A DNA stretch of 64,000 bases from GCA-003244245 sp036266995 (lineage in GTDB: Bacteria > Actinomycetota > Actinomycetes > Mycobacteriales > Pseudonocardiaceae), in NCBI GenBank assembly GCA_036266995.1, contig DATAWX010000017.1, positions 124,001-188,000 of the forward strand, in the 5' to 3' direction. The notes below the pieces were generated by a model. The model ran no database searches and was not told where the DNA came from. It saw only the letters and a program-made list of their open reading frames with translations. The translations under genes were made by a program, and so were the position numbers. Below, in pieces: positions 1-8,430 of the stretch. Numbering within the stretch: the first letter of the stretch is position 1; each line of letters begins with the position of its first letter.

Positions 1-1113
<1,113 letters not shown>

Positions 1114-1185
1114 TGTCTGCCTTCCTCACAGGCGGAATCTGGTAAGGCTCCGGCCCCTACACGGGATCAACCGGGACCCGAAATA

Positions 1186-1228
1186 CAGCCGCCCCGCTGA
1201 CCCCCGGAAGGGGCCCGCGGGGCGGCTG
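1186..1228 (-). terminator. GC-rich hairpin between groES and groEL1
   Basis: Perfect 12-bp arms (CAGCCGCCCCGC, 1186-1197, and its complement, 1217-1228) enclose a 19-base loop that can itself pair. There is no U-run. Lying between two genes of one operon, it may be an attenuator or RNA-stability element that sets the GroES:GroEL1 ratio. That role is inferred. Confidence 0.6.
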
Positions 1229-1277
1229 ACGACGGTCGAACCGTCAGTTGACGACGACGGTCGAACCGTCAGTTGAC
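1228..1277. repeat. 25-bp tandem duplication at the groES 3' end
   Basis: Two identical 25-base copies (1228-1252 and 1253-1277) lie end to end, followed by three more matching bases. Each copy holds the palindrome GACGGT-CGA-ACCGTC. The right copy spans the groES stop codon, so the left copy looks like a duplicate of the gene's end. Confidence 0.85.
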
Positions 1278-1565
1278 GACAGCGAGCACGTCACGCGCGG
1301 AGAGGATCAGGTACTCCTCGCCGTTGTACTTGATTTCGGTGCCGCCGTACTTGGTGTAGATGACGACGTCGCCGACGTTCACATCCATCGGGATGCGGGT
1401 GCCGGTGTCATTGACGCGACCCGGGCCCACGGCCAGGACCTTGCCCTCCTGGGGCTTTTCCTTGGCGGTGTCCGGAATGACGATGCCGGACGCGGTCGTC
1501 GTTTCAGCCTCACTGGCCTGAACGACGATCTTGTCCTCGAGCGGCTTGATGTTCACGCTCGCCAC
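1269..1565 (-). CDS. groES: Co-chaperonin GroES (10 kDa)
   Basis: 98 residues, normal for the family, closing the GroEL folding chamber in the cytoplasm. The protein starts VASVNIKPLED and contains the mobile-loop region (ETTTASGIVIP) and the conserved VGPGR turn. The GTG at 1565 is chosen over a longer ATG-like start because family proteins begin here and because GGAGGT lies about 6 bases upstream. It is the first gene of the groES-groEL1 operon. CIRCE-type operators upstream imply HrcA control. Confidence 0.95.
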   Translation of the reverse strand: MASVNIKPLEDKIVVQASEAETTTASGIVIPDTAKEKPQEGKVLAVGPGRVNDTGTRIPMDVNVGDVVIYTKYGGTEIKYNGEEYLILSARDVLAVVN

Positions 1566-1668
1566 GGTGTGACCTCCACTTTTTGGGGTCTTCGAAGAGC
1601 TGGCAGGTTGTCTGATACTGGCTCCTGCCACCTCGCCGTCGCGGGGGTCGAGGCGGCCCGGGCCGTTG

Positions 1669-1722
1669 CTGGCACTCTGGGGACCAGAGTGCCAATTAGC
1701 AGACTACTGTGCCGACTGCTAA
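1669..1722. promoter_or_regulatory. Tandem CIRCE-type operators upstream of groES
   Basis: The first site is CTGGCACTC, 9 bases, then GAGTGCCAA (1669-1695), close to the CIRCE consensus TTAGCACTC-N9-GAGTGCTAA bound by the repressor HrcA. Directly next to it is a weaker site, TTAGCAGAC, 9 bases, GACTGCTAA (1696-1722). Known biology: HrcA represses chaperonin genes until heat shock. The second site's function is inferred. Confidence 0.85.
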
Positions 1723-1770
1723 CACTCAACTGGGGTGCCCTAACCCCCTTGGTCGGGCTTAACAACACTG

Positions 1771-2850
1771 TCAACCCTGGTTGGCGGTACTTGAAGGGCT
1801 GCCTACCAGGGAGGTGGTGATCGGGAGGGCAGGGTTGGCGGGGATGTTGAGTGGCGAAGGGGGCGTGGCGGCGGCGAGCAGGTGCGCGCCGAGCGCGGCC
1901 ACCATGGCTCCGTTGTCGGTACACAGCCGCGGTCTGGGCACTCGTAGCCGCAGGTTGGCCGCAGTGCAGCGCTCACCCGCCAGTGCACGCAACCGGGAGT
2001 TCGCGGCGACCCCGCCGCCGATGATCAGGGTGTCGATGCCCCGGTCAGTGGCCGCCCGGATCGCCTTGGCGGTGAGCACGTCGACCACGGCTTCCTGGAA
2101 GGCGGCCGCCACGTCGGCTACCGGCACCGGGGTTCCCTGGGCCTGCAGCGCCTCGATATGCCTGGCGACCGCGGTCTTGAGCCCGGAGAAAGAGAAGTCG
2201 TAACACGCATCGCCGGGACCGGTCAGGCCACGGGGGAATCGAACGCTGCCCGGGTCCCCATCCGCCGCGGCCCGGTCGATGAACGGCCCACCGGGGAAGC
2301 CGAACCCGAGCAGCCGCGCCACCTTGTCGAACGCTTCCCCGGCGGCATCGTCGACGGTGGCCCCCAGCGGGTGCATCGGCGCCACCAGTGAGGGGACCTC
2401 CAGCAAGCTGGAATGCCCGCCGGAGACCAGCAGGGCCAACGCAGGGGGTAGCGGACCGTGCTCCAAGGTGTCCACCGCGACGTGCGCGGTGAGGTGGTTG
2501 ACCCCGTACAGCGGGACGTCCCAGGCCGCCGCGTAGGCCTTGGCCGCAGCCACCCCGACCAGCAACGCACCAGCCAGACCCGGGCCCGCAGTCACCGCCA
2601 CCGCATCCACATCCGACGGCGCGACCCCGGCAACCCGCAGCGCGCGACGCACCGTCGGCACCATCGCCTGCAGGTGGGCCCGGGAGGCGACCTCGGGCAC
2701 CACGCCGCCGAACCGGGCGTGTTCGTCCACACTGGACGCGATCTCGTCGGCGAGCAACGTGACCGTCCCGTCGCCCGCCAGCGCCACGACGCCCACTCCG
2801 GTCTCGTCGCAGGAGGACTCGATGCCCAGCACGATCCCCATGGTCGTCAT
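1771..2850 (-). CDS. tsaD: tRNA t6A37 threonylcarbamoyltransferase TsaD
   Basis: 359 residues; ASKHA-fold enzyme that transfers threonylcarbamoyl from TC-AMP to A37 of ANN-decoding tRNAs, working with TsaB and TsaE encoded just upstream. Visible features are GIESSCDET at the start, the metal-binding HLTAH (about 119-123), VSGGHSSL (about 142-149) and SFSGLKT. The ATG at 2850 overlaps the rimI stop as ATGA; a second ATG three codons later is possible. The ORF can be extended upstream into rimI, but that part is not family sequence. Confidence 0.95.
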   Translation of the reverse strand: MTTMGIVLGIESSCDETGVGVVALAGDGTVTLLADEIASSVDEHARFGGVVPEVASRAHLQAMVPTVRRALRVAGVAPSDVDAVAVTAGPGLAGALLVGVAAAKAYAAAWDVPLYGVNHLTAHVAVDTLEHGPLPPALALLVSGGHSSLLEVPSLVAPMHPLGATVDDAAGEAFDKVARLLGFGFPGGPFIDRAAADGDPGSVRFPRGLTGPGDACYDFSFSGLKTAVARHIEALQAQGTPVPVADVAAAFQEAVVDVLTAKAIRAATDRGIDTLIIGGGVAANSRLRALAGERCTAANLRLRVPRPRLCTDNGAMVAALGAHLLAAATPPSPLNIPANPALPITTSLVGSPSSTANQG

Positions 2851-3287
2851 CGGTGGGCCTGCCGGCGCATGGTGAAAGCGTCGGCTCCGCTGGGCCGGTA
2901 GTAACCGCGGCGGATACCGATCACATCGAACCCTTCGCTGCGATACAACCGGATCGCCGAATCGTTGTCGGTGCGCACCTCGAGGAACACCGTGGCCCCT
3001 TGCGCGTGGTCGAGGATCGCCCGCAACAGCGCCCGGCCGATCCCTCGGCGCTGATGCGCGGGGTCCACCGCGAGTGTGTGCACCTCCGCCTCGCCGCCGA
3101 CCCGGGCCAGGCCCACGTAGCCGATCAGCGAGCTGCCTTCCCGTGCGGAAAGGTAGTGATGACCCGCCGCCAGCGCCTCTAGGAACGCCTCCGGGCTCCA
3201 CGGGTCGTCGCCGTCGAACAACGCGCACTCCAGTTCGGCGCAGCGCTGCGCGTCGTCGGCCACCATCGGCCCGATCAGGACGCTCAT
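2847..3287 (-). CDS. rimI: Ribosomal protein S18-alanine N-acetyltransferase RimI
   Basis: 146-residue GNAT acetyltransferase. The acetyl-CoA pyrophosphate-binding loop QRRGIGRA is near residues 79-86, and the C-terminal YYRPSGADAFTM matches RimI. RimI acetylates the N-terminus of S18; other targets are possible in actinobacteria. The ATG at 3287 overlaps the tsaB stop (ATGA) and the gene's own stop overlaps tsaD, so the three are translationally coupled. Confidence 0.9.
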   Translation of the reverse strand: MSVLIGPMVADDAQRCAELECALFDGDDPWSPEAFLEALAAGHHYLSAREGSSLIGYVGLARVGGEAEVHTLAVDPAHQRRGIGRALLRAILDHAQGATVFLEVRTDNDSAIRLYRSEGFDVIGIRRGYYRPSGADAFTMRRQAHR

Positions 3288-3937
3288 ACCGGCGTCACTC
3301 GCTTGCGCGGTCCCGGTTCCCACGCGTCGGGGCGCCGCAGGTACAGCGGGAGCAATGGCCCCGGCGTGGCGCGTGCCCGCACCTCCGCGGCTACCACAGC
3401 GACCAGCGCGGCCGGGTCGGGGTAGCGCGGCGGCACTGCCGGTAGCTCCAGTATCTCGGCGGCTCCGGCCACCCGCGAGACGCCGGTCAGCGCCAAGTCC
3501 AGCGGCACGTCGACGTGGGGACCATCCACCCGGGCGCCGCGCTCGTCGTAACGGGCCCAGTAGACCTCTCGGCGCCGAGCGTCCGTGATCACTAGTAGCG
3601 GGCTGCCGGTACCCGCCCGGTAGGCGATCGCGTCCAGGCTGCACACCGGGAAAACCGGGAGGCCTAGCGCATCGCCCAGCGCCGCGGCGGTGACCATCCC
3701 GACCCGTAGCCCGGTGAACGGACCCGGACCCGCTCCGCAGACCACCGCGTCGAGATCGCGCATCGATGCTCCGGCGGTGCCCAGCACCGAGCACACCGAC
3801 GGCATGAGCAGCTCGCCGTGTGCCCGGGCGTTGACGGTGACCCGCTCGGCGAGGACCTCCGGCGATCCGACTGCGGGCAGCCGTAGCAGCCCGGCCGTCA
3901 CCGCGGAGGTCGCCGTGTCCAGAGCCAACACCAGCAC
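3284..3937 (-). CDS. tsaB: t6A complex protein TsaB
   Basis: 217 residues, starting MLVLALDTATS, with GAGPGPFTGLRVG near residues 68-80, both typical of TsaB, the catalytically inactive TsaD homologue that scaffolds the TsaD/TsaE complex. It lies 11 bases after tsaE and overlaps rimI by 4 bases. Size and motifs are normal. Confidence 0.92.
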   Translation of the reverse strand: MLVLALDTATSAVTAGLLRLPAVGSPEVLAERVTVNARAHGELLMPSVCSVLGTAGASMRDLDAVVCGAGPGPFTGLRVGMVTAAALGDALGLPVFPVCSLDAIAYRAGTGSPLLVITDARRREVYWARYDERGARVDGPHVDVPLDLALTGVSRVAGAAEILELPAVPPRYPDPAALVAVVAAEVRARATPGPLLPLYLRRPDAWEPGPRKRVTPV

Positions 3938-3948
3938 GGATGACGAGC

Positions 3949-4446
3949 TTACGGATCACGTGTTTCGCCGCACGCAGCAAGGCAGGCCAGCTCCGGTATC
4001 AACCGGTCCGGGCCGCGCAGCTCGGCGATGCGAGTCTCGTCAGCGCGACCGCTGGATCGGTCTAGCCGGATCAGCAGGTGCTCGTCGGCCAGCCGCTCGG
4101 CCATGCCCTCGCCCCACTCCACCACCACGGCCGCCGCCAGCAGGTCGGTGTCCAGGTCGAGGTCGTCCAGCTCAGCTGTGCCACCGAGCCGGTAGGCGTC
4201 GACGTGCACCAGCGGCACCCCCCGGCCGCCCGGCAGTGTCGGGTGCTCGCGGGCGATGACAAAGGTCGGGGAGGTCACCGGCCCGCGGACCCCCAGCCCG
4301 GCGCCGATACCGCGGGCCAACACCGTCTTTCCCGCGCCCAGCGGCCCGGACAGCACCACCACGTCACCCGGGCACAGGCGCTCGCCCACGGCCCGGCCCA
4401 GGCGTTCGGTATCTGCTGGGGTCGCCAGCTTCAGAGTCACGTTCAC
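3949..4446 (-). CDS. tsaE: t6A complex ATPase TsaE
   Basis: 165-residue P-loop ATPase of the t6A pathway. The Walker A GPLGAGKT lies near residues 34-41, followed by TSPTFVI and HVDAYRL, all family hallmarks. The GTG at 4446 overlaps the upstream hydrolase stop as GTGA, matching the other junctions of this operon. A start 8 codons earlier, inside the hydrolase gene, is the alternative. Confidence 0.92.
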   Translation of the reverse strand: MNVTLKLATPADTERLGRAVGERLCPGDVVVLSGPLGAGKTVLARGIGAGLGVRGPVTSPTFVIAREHPTLPGGRGVPLVHVDAYRLGGTAELDDLDLDTDLLAAAVVVEWGEGMAERLADEHLLIRLDRSSGRADETRIAELRGPDRLIPELACLAACGETRDP

Positions 4447-5519
4447 CTGCGTGGCAGCGCCCCTGTGCATCGGGCCAGTAAGTCCAGCAGGTGTTCGTTG
4501 ACCCGCTTCGGTTGCTCCAGCATGGTCATGTGACCGGACCCCTGCACCTGCACGAGCTCCGCGTCGGGCAGTAGCGCGGCGATCGCCTCGGAGTGCTGGA
4601 ACTGAATCAACCGGTCGCCGTCGGAACCGAGCACCAGTGCCTTGGCGAACTGCAGACCGGCCAGCGCCGAGTACCGGTTGTGCGCCCCGAAAACGGCCAG
4701 GAAGTCAGTCATGACTTCGAAGGAGGTAGCCCGGATCATCGTGTACATCAGCTCGACCAACGCCGGATCGATCGCCTCGTCACCGAAAGCAAGCTCGCGA
4801 GTCAGGCCCCACACCAGATTCCGGCAGACTTCGCGCCCGCGGTCGACGGCACGGGCGCTCGGCTCCCAGCGCGACAGCACACCGGCCACCGGCATGATCG
4901 GGTTTCGCCGGGACAGCAACGGCCTGGGCAGGCCCGACCGCCCGATATCCCCGGCGCTGGTGTTGAGGAAAGCCACCCCACAGATCCGGTCGGCGAACAG
5001 CTCAGCATTGTCCTCGGCCAATGCCATGATCGTCATTCCGCCGAGGGAATGCCCAACCAGCACCACCCGCCCCTCCGGGGCGGCGGTGCGGATCACCGCG
5101 TGCAGGTCCCTGCCGAGCTGCTCGATAGTGCAGGCATGTCGGGACGAATGACCGGACCTACCGTGGCTGCGCAGGTCATAGAGCACCTGGCGTACCCGTG
5201 GCGCGGTGGAATGCGCCAGCTCGTGTCGTTGATACAACCACGATCGGCGGTCCAGCGTGTAGCCATGCACCAGGATGACGCTGAGCTCGGGCGCTCCCCC
5301 ATCGATCGGATCGACTTCCTCCACCGACAACGCCACACCGTCATCGGCGGTTATCGTGTACTCGCGGTCGGGCGGGAGCAGGTCCGGCAGGTCGTCAGGG
5401 AGTTCGGCAACGGACCTGCGCAACTTGCCCATGCGGTTGTGATACGCGCGACCAGCAACCAACGCAGTGGCTGCCGCCGTGCCCAGCAGGCCACCAGCGA
5501 CCCACCTGGCGAGCCTCAT
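4443..5519 (-). CDS. Alpha/beta hydrolase, membrane-anchored
   Basis: 358 residues. An N-terminal hydrophobic segment (about 5-24) is followed by an alpha/beta-hydrolase domain with VHGYT (oxyanion region, about 84-88), nucleophile motif GHSLGG (Ser about 158) and a C-terminal GSGHMTMLEQP carrying the likely catalytic His. The substrate is unknown. It is coupled to alr by an ATGA overlap and to tsaE by GTGA. Its place between alr and tsaE does not reveal a role in either pathway. Confidence 0.85.
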   Translation of the reverse strand: MRLARWVAGGLLGTAAATALVAGRAYHNRMGKLRRSVAELPDDLPDLLPPDREYTITADDGVALSVEEVDPIDGGAPELSVILVHGYTLDRRSWLYQRHELAHSTAPRVRQVLYDLRSHGRSGHSSRHACTIEQLGRDLHAVIRTAAPEGRVVLVGHSLGGMTIMALAEDNAELFADRICGVAFLNTSAGDIGRSGLPRPLLSRRNPIMPVAGVLSRWEPSARAVDRGREVCRNLVWGLTRELAFGDEAIDPALVELMYTMIRATSFEVMTDFLAVFGAHNRYSALAGLQFAKALVLGSDGDRLIQFQHSEAIAALLPDAELVQVQGSGHMTMLEQPKRVNEHLLDLLARCTGALPRR

Positions 5520-6730
5520 CGGGTCACCTGCGCTCCGTTACGATCCCCAATAAGATCTTCGTTAAGATCCTCGTTGAAATCCACAGTAGTCGGATGGCGA
5601 CCGCGCACTGTCCTGGTCAACCGCGGCCGCACCATCCCTGCGACGACTTCATAGTGGATGGTTCCCAGCTTGTCCGCCCACTCCGCCGCGGTGGGAGCGC
5701 CGCTTTCGCCAGTACCGAAGAAAAGCACCTCCGCGCCCGGCACGACCGTGTCGTCCCCGCAGTCGACCATCACCTGGTCCATACACACCCTTCCCACCAC
5801 TGGACGGCGCCGCCCGGCCAACCACACCTCGAGGCGGCCGGTGAGCACCCGAGGCACGCCGTCGGCATATCCGGCGGGAACCAAAGCCAGGGTGGTCTCT
5901 CGATCGGTATGCCAGACGTGCCCATATGACACGCCCTCGCCAGCCGGGACGCGTTTGATCATCGCGACCTGCGAACGCAGCGTCATTGCTGGTCGTAGAT
6001 GGTAACTCAGCCCGGGCACCGGTGAGAGCCCGTAAACAGCGATACCCGGTCGAACCAGGTCATAGTGCAGATCGGGCCGGGTCAGTGTGGCCGCGGAGTT
6101 CGCCAAGTGCCGCAGCGGTCGCAATCCGGCGTCCCGGGCCACCTGGTAGGCCTCGTCGAAACATCTCACCTGCTGTTCAATGATCGGGTGACCGGGATCG
6201 TCGGCGTGTGCGAGGTGTGACCAGATCGCGGCGACCTCGACGCCCCGGGCAGTCACCGCCGCGCGGACCAGGCCGGGCCACTGGTCAAGGCCGGCACCGC
6301 CGCGGGTCAGCCCCGTATCGACCTTGAGATGAACCCTGGCGGTGGTGCCGATCGCCGCTGCGGCTGCCGCGACGGTGTCGAGTTGGCCGGTGGAGTAGAC
6401 GCCGAGCTCGACGCCCGCGACGAGCCCGGCGGCGAGGTCCTCCCCGGGAGCGCGCAGCCAGGCCAGCACAGGTGCGGTGATTCCTCCGTGGCGCAGCTCG
6501 AGCGCCTCCTCGACGCTGCACACGCCCAGCGCGCTGGCACCCGCCTGCAACGCGGCCGCGGCAACGTCGACCGCACCATGGCCGTACCCGTCGGCCTTCA
6601 CCACCACCATGGTGGCGGCACCGGACACGGCGGCGCACCCGGCGAGAATCCCGACATTGTGCCGGATCGCGTCGAGATCAATCACCACTTCGACGCGTGG
6701 ACGCGGCAACGGTGCTGGCATCGTCGTCAT
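5516..6730 (-). CDS. alr: Alanine racemase
   Basis: 404 residues. PLP-dependent enzyme interconverting L- and D-alanine for peptidoglycan. The PLP lysine lies in VVKADGYGHG (Lys about 45), and the catalytic Tyr in VSYGHVWHT. The last roughly 25 residues form a hydrophilic tail containing NEDLNEDL, coded by an imperfect 12-bp tandem repeat (5552-5575), so the tail may be a recent extension. An ATG three codons in is an alternative start. Confidence 0.95.
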   Translation of the reverse strand: MTTMPAPLPRPRVEVVIDLDAIRHNVGILAGCAAVSGAATMVVVKADGYGHGAVDVAAAALQAGASALGVCSVEEALELRHGGITAPVLAWLRAPGEDLAAGLVAGVELGVYSTGQLDTVAAAAAAIGTTARVHLKVDTGLTRGGAGLDQWPGLVRAAVTARGVEVAAIWSHLAHADDPGHPIIEQQVRCFDEAYQVARDAGLRPLRHLANSAATLTRPDLHYDLVRPGIAVYGLSPVPGLSYHLRPAMTLRSQVAMIKRVPAGEGVSYGHVWHTDRETTLALVPAGYADGVPRVLTGRLEVWLAGRRRPVVGRVCMDQVMVDCGDDTVVPGAEVLFFGTGESGAPTAAEWADKLGTIHYEVVAGMVRPRLTRTVRGRHPTTVDFNEDLNEDLIGDRNGAQVTR

Positions 6731-6839
6731 CCTTGCATCCCTTCATGAGGGTTCTGCCCCGCCTGGACCCTAAGGTCGAACCCTTCGCCACATGGGTCAC
6801 ATCCGCCCCACGGGGAAGGTGGGTGGATATTCTGCGGAC

Positions 6840-6884
6840 GTGCCGCAGATGGCAACTTTCGCGGAAAGTTGCCCGATTTGGCAC
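6840..6884. repeat. 45-bp imperfect palindrome, family B (copy 1)
   Basis: Starts GTGCC and ends TTTGGCAC, with inner arms GGCAACTTTC and AAAGTTGCC. An element of exactly the same length and design is at 63651-63695. It lies between alr and the NAD(P)HX repair gene and could act as a terminator for the latter. Confidence 0.75.
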
Positions 6885-6942
6885 CTCTGCGTGCTGCGTC
6901 AGTCATTCCCTCGGCGACACGGACGGTGACGATGCCCGTGGG

Positions 6943-8427
6943 TCAACCATCGGATGTCGAGCGGAGCGTGCGGATCGCGTCGCTCAGGGCCGCCTGGATC
7001 GCCGAGGCGGGTGCCGGGGCGCCGCGAGACGGCCCGCCCCGGGCGGCGATTGCGGCGGCGAGTTCCTGGGCGTGCGCTGCGGCAGCCGCCGCCGTGGCCG
7101 GCTCCAGCCCGGTTGCCAGCAGAGCGCCGAGCACGCCGGTGAGAACGTCGCCGGAGCCCGCGGTGGCCGGCCAGGACGAGCGGGCGGGGTTCACCAGCAC
7201 CCGACCGTCCGGGGCGGCGACGATGGTGGTGTTTCCCTTGAGCAGCAGCACCGCATCGAACCGGCGGGCGGCGTCCCCGGCAGCCTTTACCCGATCAGTG
7301 CCGGGCGGCCTGCCGGTGAGCCGCTCGAACTCCCGATCATGCGGGGTGAGCACCAGCGGGGTGCCCGGGTCTCGGCTGTCCGCGAGCTCGGGGTGCCGGG
7401 CCAGCAGGGTGATCGCATCGGCGTCGGCCAGCACCGGTACCCCCGCGGCCAGCACCTGGGCCAGCACCTGGCGGCTAGCCACGCCGGTGCCCAATCCCGG
7501 CCCGACGGCCCAGGCCTGTACCTGCCCGGCGTCGGACACCGAGCCGGTGGCCACCACCTCCGGCCAGCGCGCTCGCACGGCGTCGGCGGCCGAGCCCGCG
7601 AAGCGGACCATGCCCGACGTCGCCAGCACCGCGGCTCCGGCACAGAGCACCGCCGCCCCGGGGTAGTCCGCCGACCCCGCGGCAATCCCCACAACGCCCT
7701 GGCTGTACTTGTCGCTGGTCGGGCTGGGCACCGGCCACAACGCACCGATCGCGGCAGCAGTGAGCACCCGCAGATCGGGCTCGCCCAACTCGGCGAACAA
7801 GCCGATGTCCACCAGCTGGACCGGACCGCAGCGCCACCGCGCGAGCAGGTGCACCGGCTTGCGGGCGCCGAAGGTGACGGTTTCGGTAGCGGTGACCGCG
7901 GGCCCGTCAGCGGCGCCGGTGTCCGGGTCCACCCCGGACGGCGAGTCCACCGCGATGATCGGCACCCGGACCGCCTCCACCAACCGGGCAGCCGCCGGGC
8001 GTAGGCCACCCCGACCGGACAGCCCCACAATGCCGTCCAACACGAGGTGGGTACGGTCGGGCAGCTGGTCGCAGATCCGCCCGCCCGCTCGGCGCAGCGC
8101 GGCCAGGCCCGGCGAATGCACGCGGTCCGGCGACAGCAGGACGGCGGTGACCGCCACCCCGCGACGGCGCAGCAACGCCCCAGCCCACAGCGTGTCTCCA
8201 CCGTTATTGCCCGCCCCGACCAGCAACGTAACGTGCCGACCGGACACCCCGCCGGTCCGCTCGGCCAGCGCCGCCGCCGTCCGGTTCGCCAACCCGAACG
8301 CGGCACGGCGCATCAGCTCCGCGGCCGGTACGCGCGAGAGCACGGCGCGTTCGGCGGCGCGCACGTGCGCCACCGTCCACGCGCCTCGTGAGTGCGAAAC
8401 AGTGTTACTGCACTTAATGCCACTCAC
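6943..8427 (-). CDS. nnr: Bifunctional NAD(P)H-hydrate epimerase / ADP-dependent dehydratase
   Basis: Up to 494 residues. The N-terminal YjeF domain (epimerase; GAGNNGGD motif and VDSPSGVDPDTG) is fused to a C-terminal ribokinase-like ADP-dependent dehydratase (LKGNTTIV, ATAGSGDVLTG). Together they repair damaged NADHX and NADPHX. The GTG at 8427 lies 3 bases after the glmS stop with GGAG upstream, but its first 13-14 codons come from a 46-bp palindromic repeat. A GTG at 8373 would give a family-like N-terminus. Confidence 0.9.
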   Translation of the reverse strand: MSGIKCSNTVSHSRGAWTVAHVRAAERAVLSRVPAAELMRRAAFGLANRTAAALAERTGGVSGRHVTLLVGAGNNGGDTLWAGALLRRRGVAVTAVLLSPDRVHSPGLAALRRAGGRICDQLPDRTHLVLDGIVGLSGRGGLRPAAARLVEAVRVPIIAVDSPSGVDPDTGAADGPAVTATETVTFGARKPVHLLARWRCGPVQLVDIGLFAELGEPDLRVLTAAAIGALWPVPSPTSDKYSQGVVGIAAGSADYPGAAVLCAGAAVLATSGMVRFAGSAADAVRARWPEVVATGSVSDAGQVQAWAVGPGLGTGVASRQVLAQVLAAGVPVLADADAITLLARHPELADSRDPGTPLVLTPHDREFERLTGRPPGTDRVKAAGDAARRFDAVLLLKGNTTIVAAPDGRVLVNPARSSWPATAGSGDVLTGVLGALLATGLEPATAAAAAAHAQELAAAIAARGGPSRGAPAPASAIQAALSDAIRTLRSTSDG

Positions 8428-8430
8428 GAG
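8385..8430. repeat. 46-bp palindrome, family A (copy 1)
   Basis: The ends CTCGTGAGTG and CACTCACGAG are perfect inverted arms and the middle is imperfect. It has the same length and ends as the nearly perfect palindrome at 43512-43557. It fills the glmS-nnr junction and codes for the apparent N-terminus of the nnr product. Confidence 0.85.

Noticed and set aside
1711..1740. A possible third CIRCE-like site upstream of groES
   Set aside because: TAACACTC and GTGCCCTAA are there, but the spacer is wrong and the right half is poor.
6697..8004. A 435-codon open frame antisense to nnr and the start of alr
   Set aside because: Covers two recognised genes and an intergenic palindrome; no independent homology.
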